From contig OX637359.1 in NCBI GenBank assembly GCA_951799405.1, forward strand, positions 1,484,201 to 1,548,200: a DNA stretch of 64,000 nucleotides. The letters run 5' to 3'. The stretch's first letter is position 1; every line of letters begins with the position of its first letter. Of the stretch, positions 34,501 through 38,778 are shown in pieces. The notes under the pieces are model-generated. The model worked only from the letters and a program-made list of their open reading frames with translations. It had not been told where the DNA came from and made no database searches. Source of the stretch: Agapetus fuscipes. Its lineage: Eukaryota > Arthropoda > Insecta > Trichoptera > Glossosomatidae. The translations under genes and the position numbers were made by a program.

Positions 34501-37448
34501 GGATCGGTGACAGCACATGGGATGACTCTGCTTGTGAAACAAACAGGAAGTACGAAGTTGCTGACAAGATAAGCTACACCGTCTGTAGGTGCAATAGTCT
34601 GGGATACTTCAGGTGCGTTCTCCATGGTCTATAATCTAAGCTGCATCGAGTTAAGAATGAATGGGTAAAGGAAAAATGTCAGTTGAAAGACTTACATGTG
34701 TCTGCTTGTGGGCATAAAGGACAAGCACAAGGAGGGCTTGAGTATTATTTTTGCCTGGCCAGTTCGCTCCCCCAGTTCTTGTTTGCCGTATGGACCAATT
34801 TTGTCAAATATGACTGTTTAATGCAGTTGTCTTAAGAATCAAATTCTACACAATCTGGGCTAAGAAAAAACGTTAAACTTGATAATGTGAAAGTTGCTTT
34901 AAATATTTTTTAAATCAATTTCCTTTTTTCATAAGACACATTGGTCCAGTACACATGCAAACATTGCTCATGTAAAATTAGCTTAATGGTCTATACGGCA
35001 AACAAGAACTAAGGCAGCGAGTTGTCTTCATGTGAAAGCAGAAGCTTGTGTGCATGCAATGGCATCTGTTGAACCAGGGTCGAAATTATGGTCAAGTGAG
35101 CTAGACGCAAGATTCAAACCAACGTTACTCGGCTTACCAAATATGCTAGTCGCACATGCGCCTCTACCCCTCAGCCATAACGCCGACATTTATTAATTTA
35201 AAATGAATCTTCACATTGTCAATACACAAACCCTTACCCTATTATTCATTTTGCACTTGCAACACATCAGTGATGTTTGTTTGTTCAGTCTTTTTGCTGC
35301 CGATAAATTAGAAAGCCCACCAGTCACATTTGCAACTGTCCCGATGGCGACAACTCTCCCAAACACTCCGCCACCAGATATAATATTCCCAACTGAGGAA
35401 ATGGCAGTGGTAACTACAATGTTGGCGACAGCAACGCTTTCTTTGTGTGATGATAAAGGTTCATTCGGGCAATGCAATAAGACAACATCTGCGCTGAGTG
35501 AGACACACAATTCTGGTATGTAGCTGAAATCTTTTGAAAATAAAGCATTTAAAATGAATCTTAAATGTAATATAGTGTTGCAACTTACATTATTGATAGA
35601 TTATAGATGCACCTTCAATACTGCGACATGAAAGAGGGATCTTGTGCTTCTGCCAAACCCCTGTCTCAGGTTCTTCAACCAAGATGTTCTCCTTTGACCT
35701 GGAGCTCGTCTTCCCTCAATTCTTCCCTGTATGATGAGATGCAGGAGTGAATACTTCTCATTTCTCATTATGTGGCTGAAATAAACCAGTTTTTGCTTTT
35801 TGATGGACATCAGGAGTTTGGCTCTGGTATTCATACGGGAAAGAAACTCGGCATTTGTGACTTCATCTCCATATACCAGGAAACCTTCAACATCCGACGG
35901 TAGACCCACATTACAAAGGCAGTGCTTCTGTTCTCGGGGCACTGTGTAAGTGGCCACCCTTCCATGCCATAGAGTACACTGGGAAAGATGTAGCATCTCA
36001 CCATACGCAGACGTAACCCTAGTTTTAGGTTTCTGTCAATAATTATTTTTACCACTTTGTTTTTAAAAATATATCAGTAAAGGTTGCTGTTGCACCAAAC
36101 TCCAATCGGACAAAAATAAAAATTAAGAGTGATTTCTCCCAACAAAAAAAAAAAATTGTTGCATATACCTAAATCAGCTGATGTACATCATCTTTCCTGT
36201 GCACATTCCATCATATTATTACCCACTTCCGAGAAATATTTAACCGAGGTGCTTACCAGAATTAAGAAATCAAATTTGATGTGTAAATCAAATATTGATT
36301 GGAGGTTGGTGCAACAGGCCCTTAGTGTATTTAATCCTCAAAGCTTTTAACCTTGTTTTTGTTTAGACGATTATGTCCAGAAGAAATTGTATATTTTTAG
36401 ATGGAACCATGTCCATTTTGACCGTTGTATTCATCTCATTTGTTGTGGTGGGCATGACTCTCTTGCTGCTGGCTTATATGATACGGAAAAGAGTCAACCT
36501 GAGGAACAGAACAACACCACAAAAGGTAATCTAATCTAATCTCATCTAAGTTGCAAAGATATGTAACATTGGAGATTCACATTATATGCATTTTAACAAG
36601 AAGACACGTACAAGTTCACTCTTGCACATGCCGCATGTGAACCTACAGCATAAAAACCCAAATCTACAATGGACATACACCCTGCAACTCTTGCCGTCCT
36701 TCCCTGAAACAGGGGTGACATTGGCAACGTGAACCATTTTTACAGCATGGGTGGTCAGCGGAATGCCAACCTTTAAGTCAAGAAACATACACGAAACATT
36801 TTATTTTTACCATACCAAATAGAATCTGATAAATAATTCAAACCTTCTCATATACGCTTTCCTCTTTTTGTCAAAGTCAAAGTCAAAGTCCTCTTTTTTG
36901 TGGAAAGAATGAATGATGATAGACTGACAAAGTATGTATACAAAGAAAGTGTGAAAGGAAAAAGAGGGAAGGGACGACCGAGAAAAGTATGGAGTGATCA
37001 GATTGAGGAGATTGTGAAAGAATGGGATATACAAAGTGAGCGTAAAAGAAGAAAATGCATGAAAAAGGTGATGGATATGAATGAATTGAAAGAGGTATGT
37101 AAGGATAGGAAAAAATGGAGGCAACTCTGCCGAGGCTCTGGCCACCCCTAGCGGAATGGCGACAGAGTTACAGTTACAGTTACAGTCAGTTTGACCACGA
37201 TGATGCTTAGTGCCTTTTTTTAATCAACTCAAATGTGGACTGAAAACTCCAGAGCATTGGGAAATAAATTTTGACAGTCTTGGAATTATGGCAGCATACT
37301 CTTGTTTTCTTTCTTTTCTTTTTGAAAATGAATGTTTCAGGTTGCTTCGGCGAAGAGGGCGGCGTACGGCGTTCCGAAGTACAGAAGATTTCATGCTGAA
37401 CATCTTCTAGAAGGTTCTGTACAATCCTTGGGTGAGGAAATATTGTAA
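10512..37448 (+). CDS. PKD/REJ-domain, GPS-like, single-pass membrane protein (17 exons; 5' end uncertain)
   Basis: Exons 10512-10639, 11456-11642, 12274-12519, 13381-13542, 15588-15725, 16401-16507, 16985-17219, 19757-20026, 29182-29365, 29711-29916, 30542-30727, 32170-32536, 33459-33805, 34491-34612, 35289-35515, 36401-36525 and 37341-37448 join in phase with GT-AG introns, giving 1114 codons and a TAA. Residues 1-490 are beta-rich, Ig/PKD-like. About 490-620 carry the REJ-type pattern VKPSSGTALQT then DYPLQYTFGY. 922-962 form a GPS motif (C922, W931, C936, C953, C955). A Thr/Pro-rich linker follows, then a helix at about 1043-1065 and a 49-residue basic tail. Polycystin-1 family proteins add a PLAT domain and more helices; this one stops after the first, like the sea-urchin REJ layout. 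No signal peptide: the ATG at 10512 may be inside an internal exon (CAG acceptor at 10521-10523), so upstream exons are likely. The GPS lacks the usual HL/T cleavage residues. Precise function unknown; a cell-surface adhesion or receptor role is inferred. Confidence 0.85.
10780..10880. repeat. MITE-like fragment
   Basis: ATGATGTCACACGGCCAGGT and GAAATATTTCGTCATCGGTT are similar to words at 37588-37660 and, inverted, at about 11320. Boundaries are not clear. Confidence 0.4.
11030..11136 (+). mobile_element. SINE B fragment
   Basis: CAAGTGAAGTGGTTGGCTTA, GGCCGGCCCCCTTACA and CTCAGTTGCG match the 3' half of SINE B. Confidence 0.6.
11207..11387. mobile_element. MITE with AATGAGGTC termini
   Basis: CAATGAGGTCGGAACATTTT at the left and TACAGACCTCATT at the right form short inverted ends. 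The interior GCCTTTTCCCTAGCAACCCG recurs near 37605 inverted and near 37830. No coding capacity. Confidence 0.5.
11643..12273. other. Intron 2 of the REJ gene; nothing notable
   Basis: AT-rich unique intron between exons ending at 11642 and starting at 12274. No recognisable repeat family. Confidence 0.5.
12643..12740. mobile_element. hAT transposon terminus fragment
   Basis: CAGGGGTCGGCAACCTGCGG followed by CTCGCGAGCCACATGCGGCT is the classic terminal sequence of a widespread animal hAT group. The opposite end was not found, so this is a remnant in REJ intron 3. Confidence 0.65.
13088..13345 (-). repeat. LINE alpha 3' tail copy
   Basis: Complete minus-strand tail with (TATAATC)n at 13095 and ATACCAACCTATAAGTCAAG at 13320, ending 36 bp before the exon at 13381. 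Confidence 0.8.
13640..14068 (-). mobile_element. L2/CR1-like LINE 3' end
   Basis: The minus strand encodes LQKLHWLHILERIEFKVC, FGKTPKHLADLI and FGERAFAVAGPLAWNRLP, the typical C-terminus of L2/CR1-group reverse transcriptases. It ends in GGCGCTATAAAG with an (ATC)n tail at 13650-13670. 5' truncated. Confidence 0.85.
14700..14928 (+). mobile_element. L2/CR1-like LINE 3' end
   Basis: A plus-strand frame has GDRAFKVAAPTIWNGLPDDL then FRKGLKTHLF and a stop at 14876-14878, followed by AAAGGGCGCTATAAAAAT and (ATT)n at 14912-14927. It is 5' truncated and is related to 13640 and 18200. Confidence 0.8.
14930..15060 (-). mobile_element. Penelope-like element GIY-YIG remnant
   Basis: The minus strand reads VGYVGQTSRSINVRISEHK, matching the Y-x-G-Q-T...R-x-x-EH signature of the GIY-YIG endonuclease at the C-terminus of Penelope-like retroelements. 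Only about 40 codons survive. Confidence 0.6.
15100..15544. mobile_element. Solo LTR (Ty3/Gypsy-like)
   Basis: A 445-bp unit starts TGTAACGAAATACACTGG, ends CAGGAAAAACGTAACA and is flanked by CTAT at 15096-15099 and 15545-15548. It has TG...CA ends, a TATA-like GCTATAAGAAGGG at about 15295 and several AATAAA words afterwards, as expected of an LTR read on the plus strand. No internal region remains, so it is the product of LTR-LTR recombination. It lies 43 bp before the exon at 15588. The Gypsy label rests on the 4-bp duplication and is an inference. Confidence 0.75.
16040..16325 (-). mobile_element. Harbinger-like MITE copy 2 (inverted)
   Basis: A 286-bp element with GGGGCCGTCCATAAATTACG at the left and TGGACAGCCCC at the right, flanked by TTT on each side. 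It is inverted relative to 3479-3762 and has the same interior words (AACGACGTCACTTTTGGTAC). Confidence 0.8.
16586..16808 (-). mobile_element. MITE with TTCTTGTTTGCCGTATAGAC ends
   Basis: Inverted termini TTCTTGTTTGCCGTATAGAC and GTCTATACAGCAAACAAGAA flank a non-coding core with GACCAATGTGTCTGATGAAA. Other copies: 29960-30144, 34767-35015 and 57674-57924. Confidence 0.7.
17266..17640 (+). mobile_element. LINE C-terminal fragment (group epsilon)
   Basis: A plus-strand frame has RCRTNLPRVMTVGRAMAMLN and FHLSENQLRQRLLFLLSWF, a LINE-type C-terminus (R-T-N...N-x-x...F-x-x-x-L). A related piece is at 47630-47860. It runs into the tail of the next element at 17615. Confidence 0.6.
17615..17880 (-). 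repeat. LINE alpha 3' tail copy
   Basis: Minus-strand copy with (AATCT)n at 17617-17640 and ending AACCTATAAGTCAAGGAAC. Confidence 0.8.
18200..18885 (+). mobile_element. L2/CR1-like LINE, RT C-terminal half, open frame
   Basis: An uninterrupted frame of about 225 codons. It reads LLGVLLDRNLTLERQI, then SRIDYCSTLYSGQPKKQFNR, HITPLLKTLHWLRFPERVVY, FGDRAFHVAGPVEWNRLPPG: the RT thumb and C-terminus of an L2/CR1-type element. The catalytic RT motifs lie upstream and are absent. The frame stops at 18883 right where LINE alpha sequence begins. Open frame implies a fairly young insertion. Confidence 0.85.
18886..19130 (+). mobile_element. LINE alpha 3' end joined to the L2-like fragment
   Basis: Starts at GAGGAAATGAAAGAAGTATG, translating to EEMKEVCKDRKKWRSICN, followed by the alpha 3' UTR and tail start CCTTGACTTATAGGTTGGTA. 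It breaks off after CACTTTGCCAATGTCACC. Confidence 0.75.
19265..19485 (+). repeat. LINE alpha 3' tail copy, diverged
   Basis: TGGTATGTGGCTGTCCATCC through TACACATGCAGCATTTGTAA to GTGCAACTTAAAG. Confidence 0.65.
19486..19695 (-). repeat. LINE alpha 3' tail copy
   Basis: Minus-strand copy ending ATACCAACCTATAAGTCAAA. With the previous plus-strand copy it forms a large inverted repeat with arms of about 200 bp. Confidence 0.7.
20030..20290 (-). mobile_element. LINE beta-like 3' end abutting a splice donor
   Basis: The minus strand translates to MNVEEMKQVCKDRKKWRPIC after DQIGEIAKDWNLHSE, a LINE C-terminus. Its tail (TACAGTTACAGTAAGAG on the minus strand) lies within about 4 bp of the donor of the REJ exon ending at 20026. 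Confidence 0.7.
20300..20445 (+). mobile_element. SINE C 3' part
   Basis: AGATTTGTGAGCAGGAATGC, CAACCTATTCTGCCTGGCCA and ATCATCAATTAATAATTATT. Confidence 0.6.
20446..20637 (-). mobile_element. LINE alpha 3' tail, part split off by the BEL insertion
   Basis: The tail runs from (TATAATC)n to GGCAAAGTGAAC at 20637, is interrupted by the BEL element, and resumes at 27166 with TGAACCATTTTTTACAG. Removing the element and one TGAAC copy restores the tail seen elsewhere. Confidence 0.95.
20638..21048 (-). repeat. 3' LTR of the BEL/Pao element
   Basis: 411 bp, TG...CA ends on either strand, same sequence as 26755-27165. It borders the purine tract at 21051-21056. Confidence 0.95.
21172..26310 (-). 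CDS. BEL/Pao gag-pol polyprotein (1712 codons, uninterrupted)
   Basis: One open frame without stops. Approximate residue order: gag-like N-terminal region with the DUF1759-type module (about 120-300); cysteine/histidine cluster (CLLCGDNNH at 336, CVNC at 371, CSVC at 390); DUF1758-type aspartic protease with LLDSAS at 456-461; reverse transcriptase with YMDD at 864-867; RNase H with FADAS at 1037 and FSDS at 1114; integrase HHCC (H1345, H1350, C1380, C1383) and catalytic D1415, D1481, E1535; and a DUF5641-like C-terminal domain (about 1617-1705). The order protease, RT, RNase H, integrase and this C-terminal domain are characteristic of BEL/Pao. Gag and pol share one frame, common in the group. 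All catalytic motifs look conserved. No envelope-like frame is present. Confidence 0.97.
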   Translation of the reverse strand: MTSEREKRAFQRRKERLQNEIETYLERAQCIFDTINSIHLGEIYLRKFKVHAAGIDNWRKEFLLLVKEKNDLIAESEEDEATDNNIILSFEDLYAEIKYTYENLKDTTKSSSANDIPLKRSIQLPRLELCAFNGDVNNWPVFYENLKSMVHENDSLTEGEKIQYLVGKLVGKAQSICQGLLPTAQNYTILWNSLVKKYNDKRVLATTYQEKLLNIPAVKEPSASNLEDFIDLFSGLTAAIKQLNIENLEDFIFIHIACKKLDMDTIKAFEVSIQDSSDSVDSIKFVEFIRNYSRILQRANGSRSSKINNQINAMPRKPSASQKNVRAFVTVNTDKCLLCGDNNHSKLYQCPKYTILDARERYNFIKSKKLCVNCLSTMHNLKNCKSKGRCSVCNRSHHTSLHFNLNLQAAAEEKAEPLALCAMGPNSSEVESTVLLGTVCCVILDKRGQRHTIRALLDSASQRDIITASCCRELHLDVKTTRDKVVSGIGDIVNPIKGVTTITLLSRVEKSVNFKLSPLVVNQITDKIPVANINIENLEYLKSLRLADEKYFIPGKIDMILGADVFSRVIKHNTISRNLGEPVALDTLFGYVVLGEVPVLPLIKTDYSFFSAFEIEMKKFLELEDVPDVSTPQIEELVCEEKYTNTTTRDKTGRFSVMLPFKTDPGQLGDSQRAAERRFYALERKLLSNSSVKLEYDLIFKNYIQEGYLNPVNINSDQCLSLQYIAPHHAVIRENKSTTKVRAVIDASMKTTSGLSLNDVLHTGRNLQNDLFKIILHFRLFPVALSADIRKMYMQILVNKEHRCYQRVLYRFDKNDPLQLFEFTRVPFGLKCSPYLAMRTVRRLIDDERTRFPLAALVAERDIYMDDLVSSCLNDEEAIALSNQLIELFLAGGFELVKFSSNSPSVMGGIPSACRISEAVEFSSEDQCTILGLHWLPGKDVFTFSVTNKFRKCTKRNILSTIARFWDLMGFVAPVIVTAKLMIKFLWEHKIDWDDCPPQSIISTWENYESELPLLQSIQLPRHTGVTQESIISLLGFADASERAYGAVIYIHVYNPPSKRGEISLACAKSRVAPSRTISLARLELSGILILSKLMRVVIDTYSTRCQINNVYAFSDSTVALAWVHSHPSRWQTFIANRVTIIQDNIPPSQFYHIAGKDNPADCLSRGLTPAQLIDHPLWFKGPAFARSPIEEWNFCKFDPNTIENPPEQKIKVMTVMDNLPKQPTLLGSLAERISSWSKLLRVVIYILRFIKRLSSKFEVSHLRFAEIVVIKDLQNHHFSNEIKNAKAGKVLSPAFRKLNAFIDADGLLRVGGRLVNADLAYDSKHPILLPGRGHILNLIIDYYHRKFLHSGPQLLMSLLRQNFWILSARNIVRKRVQLCNTCYKVNPKSRFPFMGDLPACRVNEGKAFFHCGIDYAGPLSVIPYRKRGVHKIKAYICVFVCLITKAVHIELASDLSTETFINALKRFLSRRGPVKIMYSDCGTNFIGAKSHLNALYGLLESEAFQNKFDRELRDHRIDWKFNPPSAPHFGGIWESNVRSIKLHLNRVIGKQLLTFEEMSTVLAQIEAILNSRPLSCLSADPSEPIALTPAHFLTLTPLKSLPATDTSSRDISLLSRKQYVDHLVQSFWKRWKVEYLHTLQTRQKWNTETEPIKIGSVVLLKTEGSAPLNWPLGVIEDVFPGADGIARVVNVRTKTGTYRRPVVKVCPLPNQ
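26311..26754 (-). other. BEL 5' leader with primer-binding site
   Basis: Between the polyprotein start and the 5' LTR. The minus strand at 26748-26731 reads TGGTCCTAACGAAGCCAG, an 18-nt sequence starting TGG, 6 nt from the LTR end, as expected for pairing to a tRNA 3' CCA end. I cannot assign the tRNA. Confidence 0.65.
26755..27165 (-). repeat. 5' LTR of the BEL/Pao element
   Basis: 411 bp, reads identical to 20638-21048. It ends TG...CA and is followed by TGAAC. Confidence 0.95.
27166..28037 (-). mobile_element. LINE alpha, longest copy (RT thumb to 3' UTR)
   Basis: A minus-strand frame of 231 codons (27338-28033) carries [60 protein letters not shown] and [20 protein letters not shown], the RT C-terminus of a non-LTR retrotransposon. 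The 3' UTR (27171-27337) leads into the tail repeat, which continues at 20446-20637 across the BEL insertion. The RT active-site motifs lie further 5' and are absent. Clade is not certain. Confidence 0.9.
28040..28180 (-). mobile_element. SINE C, tRNA-like head
   Basis: ATCTGTTGAACCAGGGTCAA, GTGGGGATCGAACC (inverted B box) and CTCGGCCATAACACCGACAA (inverted A-box side). It reads on the minus strand as a tRNA-like head, GTTATGGCCGAGGGGCCAAG. Confidence 0.65.
28285..28590 (+). mobile_element. A+B SINE dimer, 5' truncated
   Basis: Begins just before the dimer junction (GACGACCAAGCTCGTAAAAA) and continues through GATAGCTCAATTGG and GGGTTCGATCTCAAGG to TAGCTTAGTTGCG. It has the deletion after the second B box. 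Confidence 0.8.
28591..29181. other. End of REJ intron 8; nothing recognised
   Basis: A-rich sequence on the plus strand from 28630 to 28880, unlike the flanks, without a reading frame or repeat match within the window. Confidence 0.4.
29514..29642 (+). mobile_element. Poly(A) SINE with tail D
   Basis: A tRNA-like head (CAATAGCTCAGTTGATAAGA) followed by CACCTCTGCGGCACTACAAC, GTCATAGACCCCTAGAGTCT and (A)n at 29626-29642. The same D tail is fused to SINE A at 50040-50200 and 54290-54525. Confidence 0.7.
29960..30144 (+). mobile_element. MITE (TTCTTGTTTGCCGTATAGAC family), left end lost
   Basis: CATTCTACACAATCTGAGCT, GACACATTGGTCCAGTATAC and GGACAAACAAGCACTAAGGC match the copy at 34767. Confidence 0.6.
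30145..30270 (-). mobile_element. SINE C head, decayed
   Basis: GATCTGTTAAACCAGGGTCA, GGCAGGGTTCAAACTGTCGT and ACGCCTTATCCCTATGATCA, as at 53265-53395. Confidence 0.5.
30965..31470 (-). mobile_element. A+B SINE dimer, complete, minus strand
   Basis: The best complete dimer. On the minus strand it starts GACCGGTCCGTAGCTCAGTG (31470), has a first B box near 31415, the A body, the junction ACGAGCTTGATCGTCGTC (plus strand, about 31236), the second head with GATAGCTCAATTGGTAGAAT, the deletion after the second B box, and the B body, ending at TAGCTTAGTTGCG (30977). Confidence 0.9.
31570..31925 (-). mobile_element. LINE alpha 3' end with part of the 3' UTR and last codons
   Basis: The tail with (AATCT)n at 31575, an internal deletion of about 60 bp around 31628, then UTR and the end of the frame (CAACATTACAGATCATCCGC), reading KKWRMICNV on the minus strand. 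Confidence 0.75.
32045..32100 (-). mobile_element. SINE B 3' fragment
   Basis: GACGCAACTAAGCTATACAT and AGCCTGCGTTATCCTCAAAG only. Confidence 0.5.
32545..32952 (-). mobile_element. SINE A plus a second nested SINE A head, minus strand
   Basis: 32545-32805 is an inverted SINE A down to its head (GGACTACGGACCGGTC). 32806-32952 is a second inverted SINE A head and part body ending AGACAGCAGACCGGTC. The rest of the second copy may be the piece at 33150-33350, with a LINE fragment between. The first copy starts 9 bp after the donor at 32536. Confidence 0.75.
32953..33150 (+). mobile_element. LINE C-terminal fragment (RTE-like)
   Basis: The plus-strand frame reads LQESEMKSRILQWAGHVVHT, the W-x-GH-V signature after the RT domain, followed by FGDAPFGVNTEVLRVRG. 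5' and 3' truncated, lying between SINE A pieces. Confidence 0.6.
33150..33350 (-). mobile_element. SINE A 3' part, minus strand
   Basis: GATGATTTATTTGGCGAGCG, GTGTGAATCACACCTCATGA and CTGTAAGGCTGGATGGACCT. It breaks off at CAGCGAAGAACAAATTTTA. Confidence 0.7.
33824..34075 (+). repeat. LINE alpha 3' tail copy
   Basis: GGTTGGTATGCGGCTGACCC to GCAGCTTCGATTATAGATTA with three GATTATA units. It starts 18 bp after the donor at 33805. Confidence 0.75.
34080..34462 (+). mobile_element. A+B SINE dimer without the B deletion
   Basis: SINE A from GACCAGTCTGACGTCTAGTG, dimer junction AAGCTCGTAAAAAGTCC at about 34295, then a B head. Unlike other dimers it keeps the post-B-box segment (GCGTCAGAAATGATATCCCG). 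It ends 29 bp before the GPS exon at 34491. Confidence 0.75.
34767..35015 (+). mobile_element. MITE (TTCTTGTTTGCCGTATAGAC family), complete
   Basis: Left end CTCCCCCAGTTCTTGTTTGC, right end CTATACGGCAAACAAGAACT. Core as in the other copies. No coding capacity. Confidence 0.75.
35055..35190 (-). mobile_element. SINE C head
   Basis: ATCTGTTGAACCAGGGTCGA, CGCAAGATTCAAACCAACG and CCCTCAGCCATAACGCCGAC. Confidence 0.6.
35605..36050 (-). mobile_element. LINE gamma 3' end
   Basis: The minus strand has RCYIFPSVLYGMEGWPLT in one frame and, after a frameshift, LVYFSHIMRNEKYSLLHLII and IEGRRAPGQRRTSWLKNLRQ in another. It is a broken non-LTR retrotransposon C-terminus in REJ intron 15. Confidence 0.8.
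36528..36785 (-). repeat. LINE alpha 3' tail copy abutting a splice donor
   Basis: The (AATCT)n end of this minus-strand copy starts right after the GT of the donor at 36526-36527, so the donor bases from +3 on are retroposon tail. Confidence 0.8.
36890..37190 (+). mobile_element. LINE beta 3' end with GTTACA tail
   Basis: Plus-strand frame ERMNDDRLTKYVYKESVKG to KKWRQLCRGSGHP, then the stop, GCGGAATGGCGACAG and (AGTTAC)n at 37165-37185. The twin of 6252-6550, so a recent source element is likely. Confidence 0.85.
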
Positions 37449-38400
37449 AGTAATTATACATAAAAACATAAAACAAACCCACTAATAGATTATTATATTT
37501 TTTAGCGAGATACAACATACTACAGGATGTGGATGAATAAACTGAAATAAATACAATGAGGTCCGAACATTTATTCAAAAAGACAAAATTGTGGCATCAC
37601 ACAGCCGGGCTGCTAGGGAAAAGAAAATATTTTGTTGGTGGTTACTAAAGACCTTTGTCTCATATCCCTACGATGTTTGTCCATTTGAAATTTGAGTCGG
37701 ACAGTTTTTTGCATGGATGTTTGAAATTTGAATTTTTCTCGGCAAGCAAGCGTCATACAAGTATGTCAATATAGGGTATTTAGCAACCATTAACAAGTTA
37801 TTAGTCAGCCTTTAAGTTGCATTAGCAACCCGGCCTCAACTTTTTTAATGTTTTTTAACGTGCAGATATCCTTGTGGAGGACAACCCTGGAAAAATATCA
37901 ATTTATTTATCTATTACAAATGCATTTATTTGCTACATAAAATGTATTCATGTATTTTTTCTTTAAATAAATATACAGCACTATTTTTTTTAAGGAGAAT
38001 ACTTCAAGTGAGAAAAAAACTTGACAGTGTTCAAATGTGTTTTATTCTTTTTTATTTGTTAAATTTTGATTTTAAAAAGATTTAAAAATGATATGCTACA
38101 AGATAACATTACAAACAAGAATCTGATGCTAAGACTCTTATTCATAAATACAGCTTTTTCACACCAGACACATTCTGCCCGGATCTGTCTGTTTGTTTTT
38201 TTACCCGGTGCGCAGAAGTGCATGAACTTTTAGACTAGTCCCATTCTACCCGACCACCGGGTAGCCAATCAAACCCCAGGTAAACAATCCGGGCAGAATG
38301 GTTTATATAAGAGTTTTAGGCCTTCACTGCTGGCTCATGATGCTGGAGAGATGTTTTTCGGGATCTGTTGCCGTGGTCTGTAGCCATGGCAACAGATCCC
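37449..38400. other. 3' regions of two convergent genes
   Basis: After the REJ stop at 37448. AATAAA words at about 37549 and 37970 may serve the REJ gene. TTTATT at 38041-38046 is the nearest clear reverse-complement hexamer for the PLBD gene. A MITE-like segment with AATGAGGTCCGAACATTTAT starts at 37556 and recurs in part at 11207. No further gene seen. Confidence 0.45.
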
Positions 38401-38401
38401 G

Positions 38402-38700
38402 GTAAACCAATCTGTAGTCTAGTGGTTAGCACTTCTGACTCGTGAATGGAAGGTTGTGGGTCTGAGTCCCGGCGGAGCACAAAAAATGTACTATTTATAT
38501 TTTCAAATATGGTCTTCGCTGGGGTGAAAAATGCATATACCTTGATGAAAGACCGGTCACTAAAAGTTCATCCAGTCTTACAGCAACTGGGTCTTGCTTG
38601 AGAATTGGTGCTTTCTATAGTGACAACCAAGCTCACAGAGGGCTTTTGTGATACACACAAAAACAGCGCTCACAAAATAAATCATGCTAATATATATTTT
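38402..38700 (+). mobile_element. SINE A, full
   Basis: A box TAGTCTAGTGGTTAGC, B box GGGTCTGAGTCCCGG, body and 3' end CGCTCACAAAATAAATCATG. Confidence 0.8.
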
Positions 38701-38778
38701 TTCAAACATCTCTCCAGAATGATTTGTGTCAGAAATAGGCCTTGTAAGTTGTGAATATTGTCTGTGGATACAGGTTTG

